From Zavarzinia aquatilis (GTDB lineage Bacteria; Pseudomonadota; Alphaproteobacteria; Zavarziniales; Zavarziniaceae), in the NCBI RefSeq assembly GCF_003173035.1, contig NZ_QGLE01000001.1, forward strand, positions 310,001 through 374,000: 64,000 nucleotides of DNA, written 5' to 3'. Below are positions 12,444 to 20,697 of this stretch, piece by piece; position 1 is the first letter of the stretch, and each line of letters begins with the position of its first letter. Below the pieces are notes generated by a model. It did no database searches. It saw nothing but the letters and a program-made list of their open reading frames with translations, and was not told where the DNA came from. The position numbers and the translations under genes were made by a program.

Positions 12444-12899
12444 ATGCTGCGCGATGAACTGAATGCCGCCCTGAAGGAGGCGATGCGCGCCAAGGAGATG
12501 CTGCGGGTGACGACGATCCGCATGATTCTGGCCGCCTTCAAGGACCGCGACATCGCCGCCCGCACCGATGGACCCGATGGCGGCGTCGGCGAGGCGGAGC
12601 TCGTTACCGTGATGCAAAAGCTGATCAAGCAGCGCCGCGATTCGGTCGAGGCCTATGAGAAGGGCGGCCGCCCCGAGCTTGCCGACAAGGAAAAGGCGGA
12701 AATCGCCGTCATCGAGGGCTTCATGCCCAGGCAGATGGACGAGGCCGACGCCAAGGCGGCAATCGCCGCCGCCATCGCGGAGCTGGGCGCTTCGGGGATG
12801 AAGGACATGGGCAAGGTCATGGCCCTGCTGCGTGAACGGCACGGCGGTGTGATGGATTTCGGCAAGGCCAGCCCCTGGGTCAAGGCGGCGCTGGGCTGA
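12444..12899 (+). CDS. yqeY: GatB/YqeY domain protein
   Basis: Small cytoplasmic protein of 151 residues with a YqeY domain related to the tail of the GatB amidotransferase subunit. Its biochemical role is not established, though a tRNA-linked activity is often suggested. It begins MLRDELNAALKEAMRAKE, the usual family N-terminus, which favours the ATG at 12444 over the in-frame ATG at 12435. GAGGATGGGA provides the ribosome-binding site. It is divergent from carA across about 175 nt. In many Alphaproteobacteria dnaG and rpoD follow directly; here they begin at 22544, about 9.6 kb downstream. Confidence 0.9.
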   Translation: MLRDELNAALKEAMRAKEMLRVTTIRMILAAFKDRDIAARTDGPDGGVGEAELVTVMQKLIKQRRDSVEAYEKGGRPELADKEKAEIAVIEGFMPRQMDEADAKAAIAAAIAELGASGMKDMGKVMALLRERHGGVMDFGKASPWVKAALG

Positions 12900-13020
12900 G
12901 TCAAGGGGTTAATGCCTGGTAACACAAAAGATATCGCCAAAATGAGGTGGATATAGTCTAATCGGTGCGAAATGGATCAGGCCCGGCGGACCTTCGCGCC
13001 TGTTGGTTCTTGCCCTTGGA

Positions 13021-15669
13021 ATGACCCGCTCGATGACGTCGACCACATCCGCAGATCTCGGGAGACCCGGCATCCGGGCCGGTTTATTCGCGTCGCTGCT
13101 CCTGGCCGCATTCGGTCTTGGCGTGCCGCTGGGTGGCGCCGTCGCGCAAAACGCGCCGGCTGGCCCGGCGGCGGCCCCGGAAGCCACGTCGCCGTCGTCG
13201 CTGCAGTCGCTGCAGTCGCTGCTCGACCGCGCTTCGTTCTGGCGCCAGCATGGTCGGCCCGATCTGGCGCAGCAACTGCTCGAACAGGTTCTGAGCATCG
13301 ACCCGGCGAATGTCGAAGGGATCTATCAATCCGGCCTCGTCGCGATCGAGGCAGGGGAGGAGCAGAAGGCCGCCGGCTTTCTCGAAAGGCTGACGGCCCT
13401 GGCGCCTTCGGACACGCGCGTCGATCGCCTGAAGCAGTCGCTCGCCCGGGGACGGATTTCTCCGGCCCTGATCGAACAGGCACGCGCGGCGACGAAGGCG
13501 GGCGATGCCGCCGGGGCGGTTGCCTTCTACCGGCAGGCCTTCGCCGGATTGCCGCCGCCCCTCGAATTCGCGGTCGAATATTACAACGCCCTGTCCGGGA
13601 CCGAGGAGGGGTGGGCGGAAGCGCGGGAGCGGTTGGGCGCGCTCGCGCGGCGCAGTCCCGACGACAAGGGCCTGCAGCTCGATTACGCCAAGGCCCTGAC
13701 CTATCGCGAAGTCACCCGGCGTGACGGGATCGCCATGCTCGCCCGCCTCGCACCGACATCGGAAGAGGCGGTGAGGGCGTGGCGCAACGCGCTGCTCTGG
13801 CTGAACGCCGCACCGGCGGACGAGGTGCTGTACCGCGACTATCTCGCCGCCCATGCCGACGACAAGGACGTGGCCGACCGGCTGACCGTGCTGACGGCGC
13901 CGATGAAGCCGGATACGGCGGACAGGGCGGTTTCGCTGGCCTATACCGCCGTCGCCGACAAACGTTATGCGGAAGCCGAGAAGCTGTTCCTGATCGCGCT
14001 CGGTTTCGATGCCAACAACACATCGGCCCTGACCGGCCTCGCCAGCCTGAAGATGAACGCCGGCCGCCAGAAGGAGGCGCAGGACTACATGGACCGGGCG
14101 GTGGCGATCGACCCCAGCCTGAAGGAGCAATATTCCGACCTTTATCGGGCGGGGGCCTTCATGTCCGGTTATGGCGCCGCGCAGGCCGCCGCACGGGCCG
14201 GCCGGCTCGACGAGGCGGAAAGGCTGCTGCGGCCGCTGATCGGCGCCGGCTACAAGGAACAGAGGCTGGCAGTCGCGCTCATGGCCAGCGTGAAGGAGCG
14301 CCAGCGGAAATACGCCGAGGCGGAAAAGCTCTATCGCTCGGTCCTGAAGGCACGTCCCGGCGACAAGGATGCCACGGCCGGGCTCTATCGCGTTCTCGTC
14401 GCCCAGAACCGCATGGCCGAGGCGAAGGCGCTGGAGGCGCGCGTGCCCGCCGACCTGCGGGAGCGGATGCAGGGCAGTCTCGCCGCCGCCGAGGCTGACA
14501 AGCTGCGCAAGGAAGCGGAGGCGCTGGCCCAGGCCGGCAATGCCGCCGGTGCCCGGCAAGCCTATAATCAGGCAGTGTCGAAATTGCCGGGCGATCCCTG
14601 GCTGCGCCTGTCCTACGCCCGCTTCCTGCTGCGGCAGGGCGATTATCAGGGCGCGGACGGGTTGATGACCCTGGCGTCGACAGGCCCCGCGCCCAGCGCC
14701 GAAGCCCTTCATGCCGCCGCGCTCTACGCGCTCGACCGCGGGAAGCCGCAGGAAGCGGCAGCCCTGCTGAACCGTATCCCGGGGCCGAAACGTACCCGGG
14801 ACATCAAGGCGCTGGCCGACGATATCGCGCTGAAGAACACACTGAAGGCCGCGCAGCTCGCTGCTGCTTCCGGCAATCGCGATCAGGCGCAGGCGACCTT
14901 CCGCAGCCTTGCCCAGCGCAAGGATCTGACCCCCGCCATGCAGGGCGAGATCGCCAATGCCCTGTCGGAACTCGGCGACAAGCCGGGCGCCCTCGCGCTG
15001 GCGCGCCGGGAATTGGCCAAGCCGCTGCCGGCAGGTGCGAAATTCGGCGACTACGCCGCCCTGCTTGGTGTCGTCGCCCGGGAAGGCAACGAGTCCGAGA
15101 TCGAGCCGCTGGTCGCCCGTCTTCAGCCGCTCGCCCGCAATGACGACGACCGGCGCCAGCTTTCTGCCCTGCGCAACGGCCTCATCGCCGATCGGGCCGA
15201 CCGGGCGCGTCAGGCCGGCCGCCCGCAGGAGGCCTATGATCTGCTCATCCCCGCGTTGCAGGCCGATCCGAACAACGAAGGCCTTCAGGCGGCGCTGGCG
15301 CGGGTCTATTCCTCCGCCGGCATGTATGGCGAGGCGACAGCGATCTACGACCGGCTGCTGACGCGGGCACCGGGTGACCGCGATCTCGCCCTGCAGGCGT
15401 TCTGGGCCGCGATGGGCGAGGGCGATCACGACCGCGCGCGCGACCTGATCGACCCGCTGCTCGACAGCGGCTGGCAGAGTTCGCAGCTTTATTATGCCGA
15501 CGGCTTGCTCGCCCGGGCCGAGGGCGACACGGGGCAGGCGATCCGATCCCTCGAAAAGGCGCAGGCCCTGCGGGCTGGCGAACTCGGTGTCAGTCTGACG
15601 GATATGTCCATCCGGCCGGGCAGCCCGGGGACCGCCCCCGTCCCTGCCACCTATCCCCCTCTCAGGTGA
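13021..15669 (+). CDS. Exported TPR scaffold protein, BcsC/WssE-like without barrel
   Basis: Protein of 882 residues built almost entirely of tetratricopeptide repeats after an N-terminal signal or anchor (hydrophobic stretch ending GGAVAQ). The first repeats, such as WRQHGRPDLAQQLLEQVL, and general layout resemble the periplasmic half of the cellulose exporter subunit BcsC. BcsC and WssE continue into a beta-barrel, but this protein stops at a Pro-rich tail with no barrel. Starts at 13003 (TTG), 13021 and 13033 are in frame; 13021 is a compromise. A run of four acetylation-type genes follows 12 nt later, so it likely organises polymer-modifying enzymes in the periplasm. It might instead be AlgK-like. 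Confidence 0.75.
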   Translation: MTRSMTSTTSADLGRPGIRAGLFASLLLAAFGLGVPLGGAVAQNAPAGPAAAPEATSPSSLQSLQSLLDRASFWRQHGRPDLAQQLLEQVLSIDPANVEGIYQSGLVAIEAGEEQKAAGFLERLTALAPSDTRVDRLKQSLARGRISPALIEQARAATKAGDAAGAVAFYRQAFAGLPPPLEFAVEYYNALSGTEEGWAEARERLGALARRSPDDKGLQLDYAKALTYREVTRRDGIAMLARLAPTSEEAVRAWRNALLWLNAAPADEVLYRDYLAAHADDKDVADRLTVLTAPMKPDTADRAVSLAYTAVADKRYAEAEKLFLIALGFDANNTSALTGLASLKMNAGRQKEAQDYMDRAVAIDPSLKEQYSDLYRAGAFMSGYGAAQAAARAGRLDEAERLLRPLIGAGYKEQRLAVALMASVKERQRKYAEAEKLYRSVLKARPGDKDATAGLYRVLVAQNRMAEAKALEARVPADLRERMQGSLAAAEADKLRKEAEALAQAGNAAGARQAYNQAVSKLPGDPWLRLSYARFLLRQGDYQGADGLMTLASTGPAPSAEALHAAALYALDRGKPQEAAALLNRIPGPKRTRDIKALADDIALKNTLKAAQLAAASGNRDQAQATFRSLAQRKDLTPAMQGEIANALSELGDKPGALALARRELAKPLPAGAKFGDYAALLGVVAREGNESEIEPLVARLQPLARNDDDRRQLSALRNGLIADRADRARQAGRPQEAYDLLIPALQADPNNEGLQAALARVYSSAGMYGEATAIYDRLLTRAPGDRDLALQAFWAAMGEGDHDRARDLIDPLLDSGWQSSQLYYADGLLARAEGDTGQAIRSLEKAQALRAGELGVSLTDMSIRPGSPGTAPVPATYPPLR

Positions 15670-15681
15670 GAAGCAGAACAG

Positions 15682-16374
15682 ATGAGTGCAATTCTGGCCG
15701 GCATGGTCATCCTGCTGATCGGCGACAGTCACATGGTGCACGAAGGTGGGCTGATCGACCTTTTGCCCCCGGCGCTGACGGCGGATGGCGCCAAGGTCTA
15801 TGCTTACGGCGCCTGCGGCACGACACCGACCGATTATCTGACGCCAAAGACGACCGATTGCGGCATCTCTTCCCGTGTCGGCACAGGTCCTGTCCAGCGC
15901 GCCAAGGGCACCGGACAGCCGGTATGGGATGCGCGGGAGCTCATCGCCAAGACCAAGCCGAACCTCGTGATCGTCGTCATGGGCGATACCCTCGGCGCCT
16001 ACAAGTCGGCTGACTTTCCGAAGGCCTGGGTGTGGGATCAGGTGACCTCGCTGACCGGCGAGCTGAAATCCGCATCGCTGTCCTGCGACTGGATCGGCCC
16101 GCCCTGGGGCACCAATAATCCGGCTTTCGGCAAGACCGAAGGCCGCGTGACCGAGCTTTCCGGTTACCTCGCCCAGATCGTCGGCCCCTGCCGCTATGTC
16201 GATTCGACCGCCTTCGCCGCGCCCGGCGCGTGGAAGAGCATCGACGGCCAGCACCTCGATGCCGCCGGCTACAAGGCCTGGGCTGCTGCCCTGCGCACGG
16301 CGATCGAGCAGAAGGCCGCCGCCCCGGCCGCCGCCGCGCCGGCCAAGCCGGCGGGGAGCGACGAGCCATGGTAA
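15682..16374 (+). CDS. SGNH-fold protein, WssF-like
   Basis: Protein of 230 residues with the SGNH hydrolase outline. Block I is IGDSHM with Ser16, and block V is DGQH with Asp188 and His191. Proteins of this type (WssF) accompany cellulose acetylation genes in Pseudomonas. No convincing signal peptide precedes the first strand, so either the start is further upstream or the protein stays inside; the 12-nt gap to the TPR gene and the GGTGAGAAG site support the given start. The C-terminus ends in an Ala/Pro-rich tail. It overlaps the next gene by 7 nt. Acetyl transfer or esterase activity is inference. Confidence 0.75.
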   Translation: MSAILAGMVILLIGDSHMVHEGGLIDLLPPALTADGAKVYAYGACGTTPTDYLTPKTTDCGISSRVGTGPVQRAKGTGQPVWDARELIAKTKPNLVIVVMGDTLGAYKSADFPKAWVWDQVTSLTGELKSASLSCDWIGPPWGTNNPAFGKTEGRVTELSGYLAQIVGPCRYVDSTAFAAPGAWKSIDGQHLDAAGYKAWAAALRTAIEQKAAAPAAAAPAKPAGSDEPW

Positions 16375-17036
16375 GGCGCGCCGCTGTCCTATTCCTCGCG
16401 ATGATCCTCGCGCCGCTGGCCGCGCGGGCGGAGGAAATCCGCCTCTACCCGACGGGGCCGGGCGTCATTTCGGGCTATGTCCGCTTTCTCGACGCGGCGG
16501 CGGCGCCGGTCTCGGTCTCGACCGGGCCGGCCAGCCTGTCGCTGGGGGACGGCGGCGACAATCTGATCGGGCGTTTTCAGGCGGTGCCGGCGCGTGCGGC
16601 GCAGCGCGCAACCCTGACCGCGCCCGGCGGCAGCAGCGTGGTCGAAGTGACGGTGGAGCCGGACGAATTCGTCACCATCGCCATTCTCGCCGACGGCAAG
16701 AGCCTGGTGATCCGCGACAAGCCGCAGGATTTCAACGCCCTGAAGGCCGACATCGCCTTTCTGAACGCCGATCCGGCCTGCGTGGACGCGAAGCTGCGCG
16801 CGGGTGTGAAGAAGGTCGTGGTCTTCGACAAGATCGCGCCGGGCGGCATCGCCCGCCGACTGGTCAACCCGGCCGCCGCCGTGGTCGAGGCGGCCTGCGG
16901 TGATGTGGACATCGCCGGCCCGCTCGACCTCGGCACGCTGGAGCCGGCCGGGCGGTACAGTATCGTCATCGTGCCCGACGGGGCCGGTGGCCGGCGCCTG
17001 ATCGGCGGCCGCGACGAACGCGCCAACTACAACTGA
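16368..17036 (+). CDS. AlgF/WssG-like periplasmic acetylation protein
   Basis: Secreted protein of 222 residues with signal peptide MVRRAAVLFLAMILAPLAARA. The mature start, EEIRLYPTGPGVISGYVRFLD, and the later RDKPQDFNALKADIAFLN resemble AlgF, a periplasmic protein needed for alginate O-acetylation. The repeated beta-sandwich pattern (a FVRV-like strand, then a VxVG turn, then an xVPAG-like strand) appears twice. The start is fixed by the ATG overlapping the previous stop (ATGGTAA). It lies between the SGNH gene and the MBOAT gene, the position of wssG. It may carry acetyl groups or bridge MBOAT and transferase. Confidence 0.78.
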   Translation: MVRRAAVLFLAMILAPLAARAEEIRLYPTGPGVISGYVRFLDAAAAPVSVSTGPASLSLGDGGDNLIGRFQAVPARAAQRATLTAPGGSSVVEVTVEPDEFVTIAILADGKSLVIRDKPQDFNALKADIAFLNADPACVDAKLRAGVKKVVVFDKIAPGGIARRLVNPAAAVVEAACGDVDIAGPLDLGTLEPAGRYSIVIVPDGAGGRRLIGGRDERANYN

Positions 17037-17069
17037 CGACCGCGACCAGCGCCCGGGACATTCGCATCC

Positions 17070-18461
17070 ATGGTTTTCGCCTCCGTCGAGTTCCTGGCGC
17101 TCTTTCTGCCGCTGTTCTTCCTTGCCTATCTCGCCGTGCCGCGGGGCTGGCGGAATCATGTCCTGCTGGCGGCCAGCTGGATTTTCTATGGCTGGTGGAA
17201 GCCGATCTTCCTGCTGCTGCTCGTCTTCGTCACGACCTTCAGCTTCTATTGTGGGCAGGCGATCGAAAGGGCGCCGGACGATCACGGAAAGCAGCGGGCG
17301 CTCGCTTTCGGCGCCGTCGTCAATCTGCTCACCCTAGGCTGGTTCAAATACGCCAATCTGCTGGTCGGCACGGCGAATGGCGGTCTGTCGCTGTTCGATC
17401 TCGGGGCCATCGCCTGGGACCCGGTGATCCTGCCCATCGGCCTGTCGTTCTATGTCCTGCAGTCGATTTCATACCTCTACGACATCCGCCGCGGCGTGGT
17501 GAAGGCCGAGCCCCATTACGTCGCCTTCGCCGTCTATATCGCCATGTTCACCCAGCTGATCGCGGGTCCGGTCATTCGTTACAGCTGGGTCGACGCCGAG
17601 TTGGCGTCGCGGCGGCTCGCGCTCGGCGGCTTCATGGCGGGTGCGCGCCGCTTTTCAATCGGCTTCGCGATGAAGGTGATCATCGCCGATTCCCTGTCGC
17701 CGCTGGTCGAGCTGGCCTTTAACCTGCCGCAGCCGACCGCCGTCGATGCCTGGCTGGGGCTTCTGGCCTATTCGCTGCAGCTTTATTTCGACTTCGCCGG
17801 CTATAGCGCCATGGCCATCGGCCTCGGTCTCATGCTCGGCTTTCATTTCCCCGAGAATTTCAACCATCCTTATCTCGCGACCAGCATTCAGGATTTCTGG
17901 CGCCGCTGGCACATCAGCCTGTCGGGCTGGCTGCGCGACTATCTCTATGTCGCCCTCGGCGGCAATCGCCAGGGCGCGGCGCGGACCTACGTCAACCTGA
18001 TCCTGACCATGGCCATCGGGGGCCTGTGGCACGGCGCGGCCTGGACCTTTCTTGTCTGGGGGCTGATCCATGGCATCGCGTTGGCGGTGGAGCGGGCAGC
18101 CCGGATGCGCGGCATCCGCCTGCCGGTGTTCATCGCCTATCCGCTGACCATGCTGGTGGTGACCACCGCCTGGATTGTGTTCCGCTCGACCAGTTGGGGC
18201 ATGGCCGAGGCCATGTTGCTCGGCCAGTTCGGCTTCAACGGCCTCGGCATCGGCGACACAATGGCGGTTGCCCTGCGGCCGTCGATGATGCTGTGGATGG
18301 CGGTCGGCCTTGCCGCGGTGTGGTGGCCGGCGGCCTCCGACACCTGGAAGGCACGGGTGCCGCGCTGGTGGCAGGCGCTGTGGCCGGCGCTGGCCTTTGC
18401 CTATGCGCTGGCCTTGCTCGAAGGGCGGGAAACCGTGCCCTTCCTCTATTTCCAGTTCTAG
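17070..18461 (+). CDS. MBOAT acetyltransferase, AlgI/WssH family
   Basis: Polytopic inner-membrane O-acyltransferase of 463 residues that moves acetyl groups from the cytoplasm to the periplasm for polysaccharide acetylation. Family landmarks are MVFASVEFLALFLPLFF at the start, GWFKYANLL near 90, LPIGLSFYVLQSISYLYD near 121, FWRRWHISLSGWLRDYLY near 276, and the catalytic His321 in GGLWHGAAWTF followed by GLIHG. All expected His residues are present. It is 33 nt after the AlgF-like gene and 12 nt before the AlgJ-like gene. The acceptor polymer is unknown, as no synthase is encoded nearby. Confidence 0.92.
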   Translation: MVFASVEFLALFLPLFFLAYLAVPRGWRNHVLLAASWIFYGWWKPIFLLLLVFVTTFSFYCGQAIERAPDDHGKQRALAFGAVVNLLTLGWFKYANLLVGTANGGLSLFDLGAIAWDPVILPIGLSFYVLQSISYLYDIRRGVVKAEPHYVAFAVYIAMFTQLIAGPVIRYSWVDAELASRRLALGGFMAGARRFSIGFAMKVIIADSLSPLVELAFNLPQPTAVDAWLGLLAYSLQLYFDFAGYSAMAIGLGLMLGFHFPENFNHPYLATSIQDFWRRWHISLSGWLRDYLYVALGGNRQGAARTYVNLILTMAIGGLWHGAAWTFLVWGLIHGIALAVERAARMRGIRLPVFIAYPLTMLVVTTAWIVFRSTSWGMAEAMLLGQFGFNGLGIGDTMAVALRPSMMLWMAVGLAAVWWPAASDTWKARVPRWWQALWPALAFAYALALLEGRETVPFLYFQF

Positions 18462-18473
18462 GGAGGGCCAGCG

Positions 18474-19604
18474 ATGGAGACCGCTGAGGACCGCGAAGCC
18501 GCCCGCCTGGGCCGGCCGGCCGCTCTGGTGATGGGGCTGGTGCTCTTCGTCGGTCTGATGTCGTCGGTTGCGGCGTCTCTGTCGGACAAGGGACAGGCAC
18601 TGATCGCGGAGACCGGCGTCAGTTCCCTGCTGGACGGCGAGGCCACGGGCAAGCTCGCCCGGCTGCTGAATGAAGACCTCGTCGGCGGCCATGAACTCGC
18701 CACGGCGGCCCGGGCGCTCGACTGGGTGGTGCTCGGCGATCTCGGGCCGCAGGTCCGGCGGGGCTGCGCCAACTGGCTGTTCCTGCGCGAGGAACTGGAC
18801 GTCCACCCGGACGGTGCTGCCGCGTCGGCCCGGCGGCTCGCCATGGCGGCGGGAGTCCAGCGCCTGCTGGCCGCGCGCGGCATCCATCTCGTCGTCGCGA
18901 TCACCCCGGACAAGAGCCGGATCAAGGCGGATGCGCTGTGCCGCGTGGTCCGTCCCGAGAGTCTTGCCGGTCGTTTCGACGCCTTCGCCGCCGGCCTGTC
19001 GGCGTCGGGAATTGACACGGTCGACTTGCGCGCCGCGATCGCCGGCGCTGCCGAAGGCGGCTATTTCCGCACCGACACCCATTGGAGCGAGGCGGGCGCC
19101 CGCGCCGCCGCCGATGCCATCGCCCGCCATCTGGGGGCCGAGGGCAAGGCCCCGGCGCGGGGCGCGGATGTTCCCATCGCGGTGGGCGAGGTCGCGGAGC
19201 GGGTGGGCGATCTCATCCGCCTCGCCGGTCTCGACGGCGCGCCACTGCCGCTGCGGCCGGCGGGGGATAGGGTGGCGACGAGCACGATCGCCCTGCCGGC
19301 CATCGTCGCCGACGATCTGTTCGGCGACATGGCGGGGCCGCCGGTCGCGGTGATCGGTTCGTCCTATGCGCGGACGGCCAATTTCATTGGCTTCCTCGCC
19401 GCGGCGCTGGCCGTGCCCGTCGCCGACATGGCGCGGGACGGTGCCGGTTTCGCCGGGGCGGCCGTGCCCTATTTCGCCGATGGCGCCTTCACCGCGACAC
19501 CGCCCCAGGTGGTGGTGTGGGAAATCCCCGAACGCATCCTCGACGCCCCGCTGACCGAACAGGAGAGGGCGTGGGAGGCCCGCCTCGCCGGGGGCGCCCT
19601 GTAA
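18474..19604 (+). CDS. AlgJ/AlgX-family SGNH acetyltransferase, WssI-like
   Basis: Membrane-anchored periplasmic enzyme of 376 residues with one transmembrane helix at about 15-37. The AlgX/AlgJ catalytic set is complete: Asp201 and His203 in TDTHWSEAGA, and Ser297 in VIGSSYAR. The spacing between these elements is close to that of AlgX. It would accept acetyl groups delivered through the MBOAT protein and place them on a polymer. A GGGAGGG site precedes the start 12 nt after the MBOAT gene. It is the last gene of the operon; the next gene is convergent, 20 nt away. Confidence 0.88.
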   Translation: METAEDREAARLGRPAALVMGLVLFVGLMSSVAASLSDKGQALIAETGVSSLLDGEATGKLARLLNEDLVGGHELATAARALDWVVLGDLGPQVRRGCANWLFLREELDVHPDGAAASARRLAMAAGVQRLLAARGIHLVVAITPDKSRIKADALCRVVRPESLAGRFDAFAAGLSASGIDTVDLRAAIAGAAEGGYFRTDTHWSEAGARAAADAIARHLGAEGKAPARGADVPIAVGEVAERVGDLIRLAGLDGAPLPLRPAGDRVATSTIALPAIVADDLFGDMAGPPVAVIGSSYARTANFIGFLAAALAVPVADMARDGAGFAGAAVPYFADGAFTATPPQVVVWEIPERILDAPLTEQERAWEARLAGGAL

Positions 19605-19624
19605 CCCGTCAGGGCTTCAACCCG

Positions 19625-20434
19625 TCAGGGTTTCGGCTTTTCGCCCAGCAGGGCGGCCAGCGTCGGCTCTATCGCCTCGGCCATGCGGCCTTGCGCGGCG
19701 GCATCGGGATGCAGCGCGGGCAGGGGCGGTGTGTTGCGCGGGTCCATGAACAGCGATGTGTCGGTCACGCCGTCCTTCAGGAACAGATAGCTGACATCCA
19801 TGAAGGTGACCGTCCGGCTGCCCGCATAGCGATTGCCAAGGCGCAGGTTCACCGTCTGGTCGAGCGCGGTCTTCAGTGGGCTGACGTCGCTTGGCAGGAT
19901 GCCCAGCAGCAGGATCTTCGTCCTCGGCAGTTTCTTCGCCAGCAGCGATAGGACGGCGACGATGCCGGCCTCTGTCTCTTCCGCGCTCTGGCCCTGGATC
20001 GTGTTGTTGGTGCCGATCAGCACGACCGCCGCCTTCGGCGCGATCCCGTCGATCTCGCCGTTCTGCAGGCGCCACAGCACATTGGCCGTGGTATCGCCGT
20101 TGAAGCCGAGGTTGACCGCGTTGCGGCCGCCATACATCCGCCGCCACAGACCAAGGAAATCATACTGCGGCGCCTCGCTCGGCAATTCGTAGTCATGGGT
20201 GATCGAATCGCCGACGAAGATCAGGTCGACCCGGCCCTTGCGGATTTCTTCCAGCTTCTGGCGGTGCCGCTCCGCCCACCAGCCGGTGTCGAGGCGGGGC
20301 AGGGGCGTAGTCGCGACATCGCCCGCCATGGCCCCGCGCCCCGTCGCGAGGCCACCGAGCATGGCCGTCAGGCCGATCAGGGCGGCGCGCCGGCTTGGCG
20401 CGGGCAGGGGGGCGCCACGAAAGGGGATGCTCAA
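19625..20434 (-). CDS. Tat-exported SGNH/GDSL hydrolase
   Basis: Secreted esterase-type protein of 269 residues. SRRAALIGLTAMLGGL near residues 16-31 is a twin-arginine signal. SGNH blocks are complete: VGDSITHDYE (Ser), NLGFNGDTTANVLWRL (Gly), LIGTNNT (Asn), and LHPDAAAQ (Asp/His region). The family resembles PAF-acetylhydrolase-like GDSL esterases. A TTG start at 20434 with GGAGG 9 nt upstream is preferred; longer in-frame starts up to 20632 lack the signal-peptide context. It converges on the acetylation operon with a 20-nt gap, so removal of acetyl groups from the same polymer is an attractive but untested idea. Confidence 0.78.
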   Translation of the reverse strand: MSIPFRGAPLPAPSRRAALIGLTAMLGGLATGRGAMAGDVATTPLPRLDTGWWAERHRQKLEEIRKGRVDLIFVGDSITHDYELPSEAPQYDFLGLWRRMYGGRNAVNLGFNGDTTANVLWRLQNGEIDGIAPKAAVVLIGTNNTIQGQSAEETEAGIVAVLSLLAKKLPRTKILLLGILPSDVSPLKTALDQTVNLRLGNRYAGSRTVTFMDVSYLFLKDGVTDTSLFMDPRNTPPLPALHPDAAAQGRMAEAIEPTLAALLGEKPKP

Positions 20435-20568
20435 GGCGAGGGGCCTCCGGCTGGGGGACGATGTATCCGCATCGGTGATTTTCGGTGCTGCGGCGCGCGC
20501 TTTCCAGCGGGAAATCCACGATAATTTACAGAAGGCGGCGATGGGATCGGTTGATCGTTCGGGCCATT

Positions 20569-20585
20569 GTTTCCGTAACGGAAAC
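20569..20585. promoter_or_regulatory. Perfect 17-bp palindrome between SGNH and yceI genes
   Basis: GTTTCCGT, one A, then ACGGAAAC, with AT-rich partial symmetry beyond. It lies 135 nt upstream of the minus-strand SGNH start and 113 nt upstream of the yceI start, in a 263-nt divergent gap. Placement and symmetry suggest a transcription-factor site; no regulator gene is adjacent. The rest of the gap shows nothing recognisable. Confidence 0.45.
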
Positions 20586-20697
20586 GATCCCTTAACGTCA
20601 GTCCGGTTTTTCCGGCGCCGTCCGACCGGCATGGTGGCGTCAGGCGCGGATGTGCCCTGTCCCGTCCCCTGTTTCCTGTTCGCCGAAGGATTGCCCC

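Noticed and set aside
13084-16254. Long minus-strand open frame opposite the TPR and SGNH genes
   Set aside because: Same antisense effect; composition is that of a shadow frame and no motif is present.
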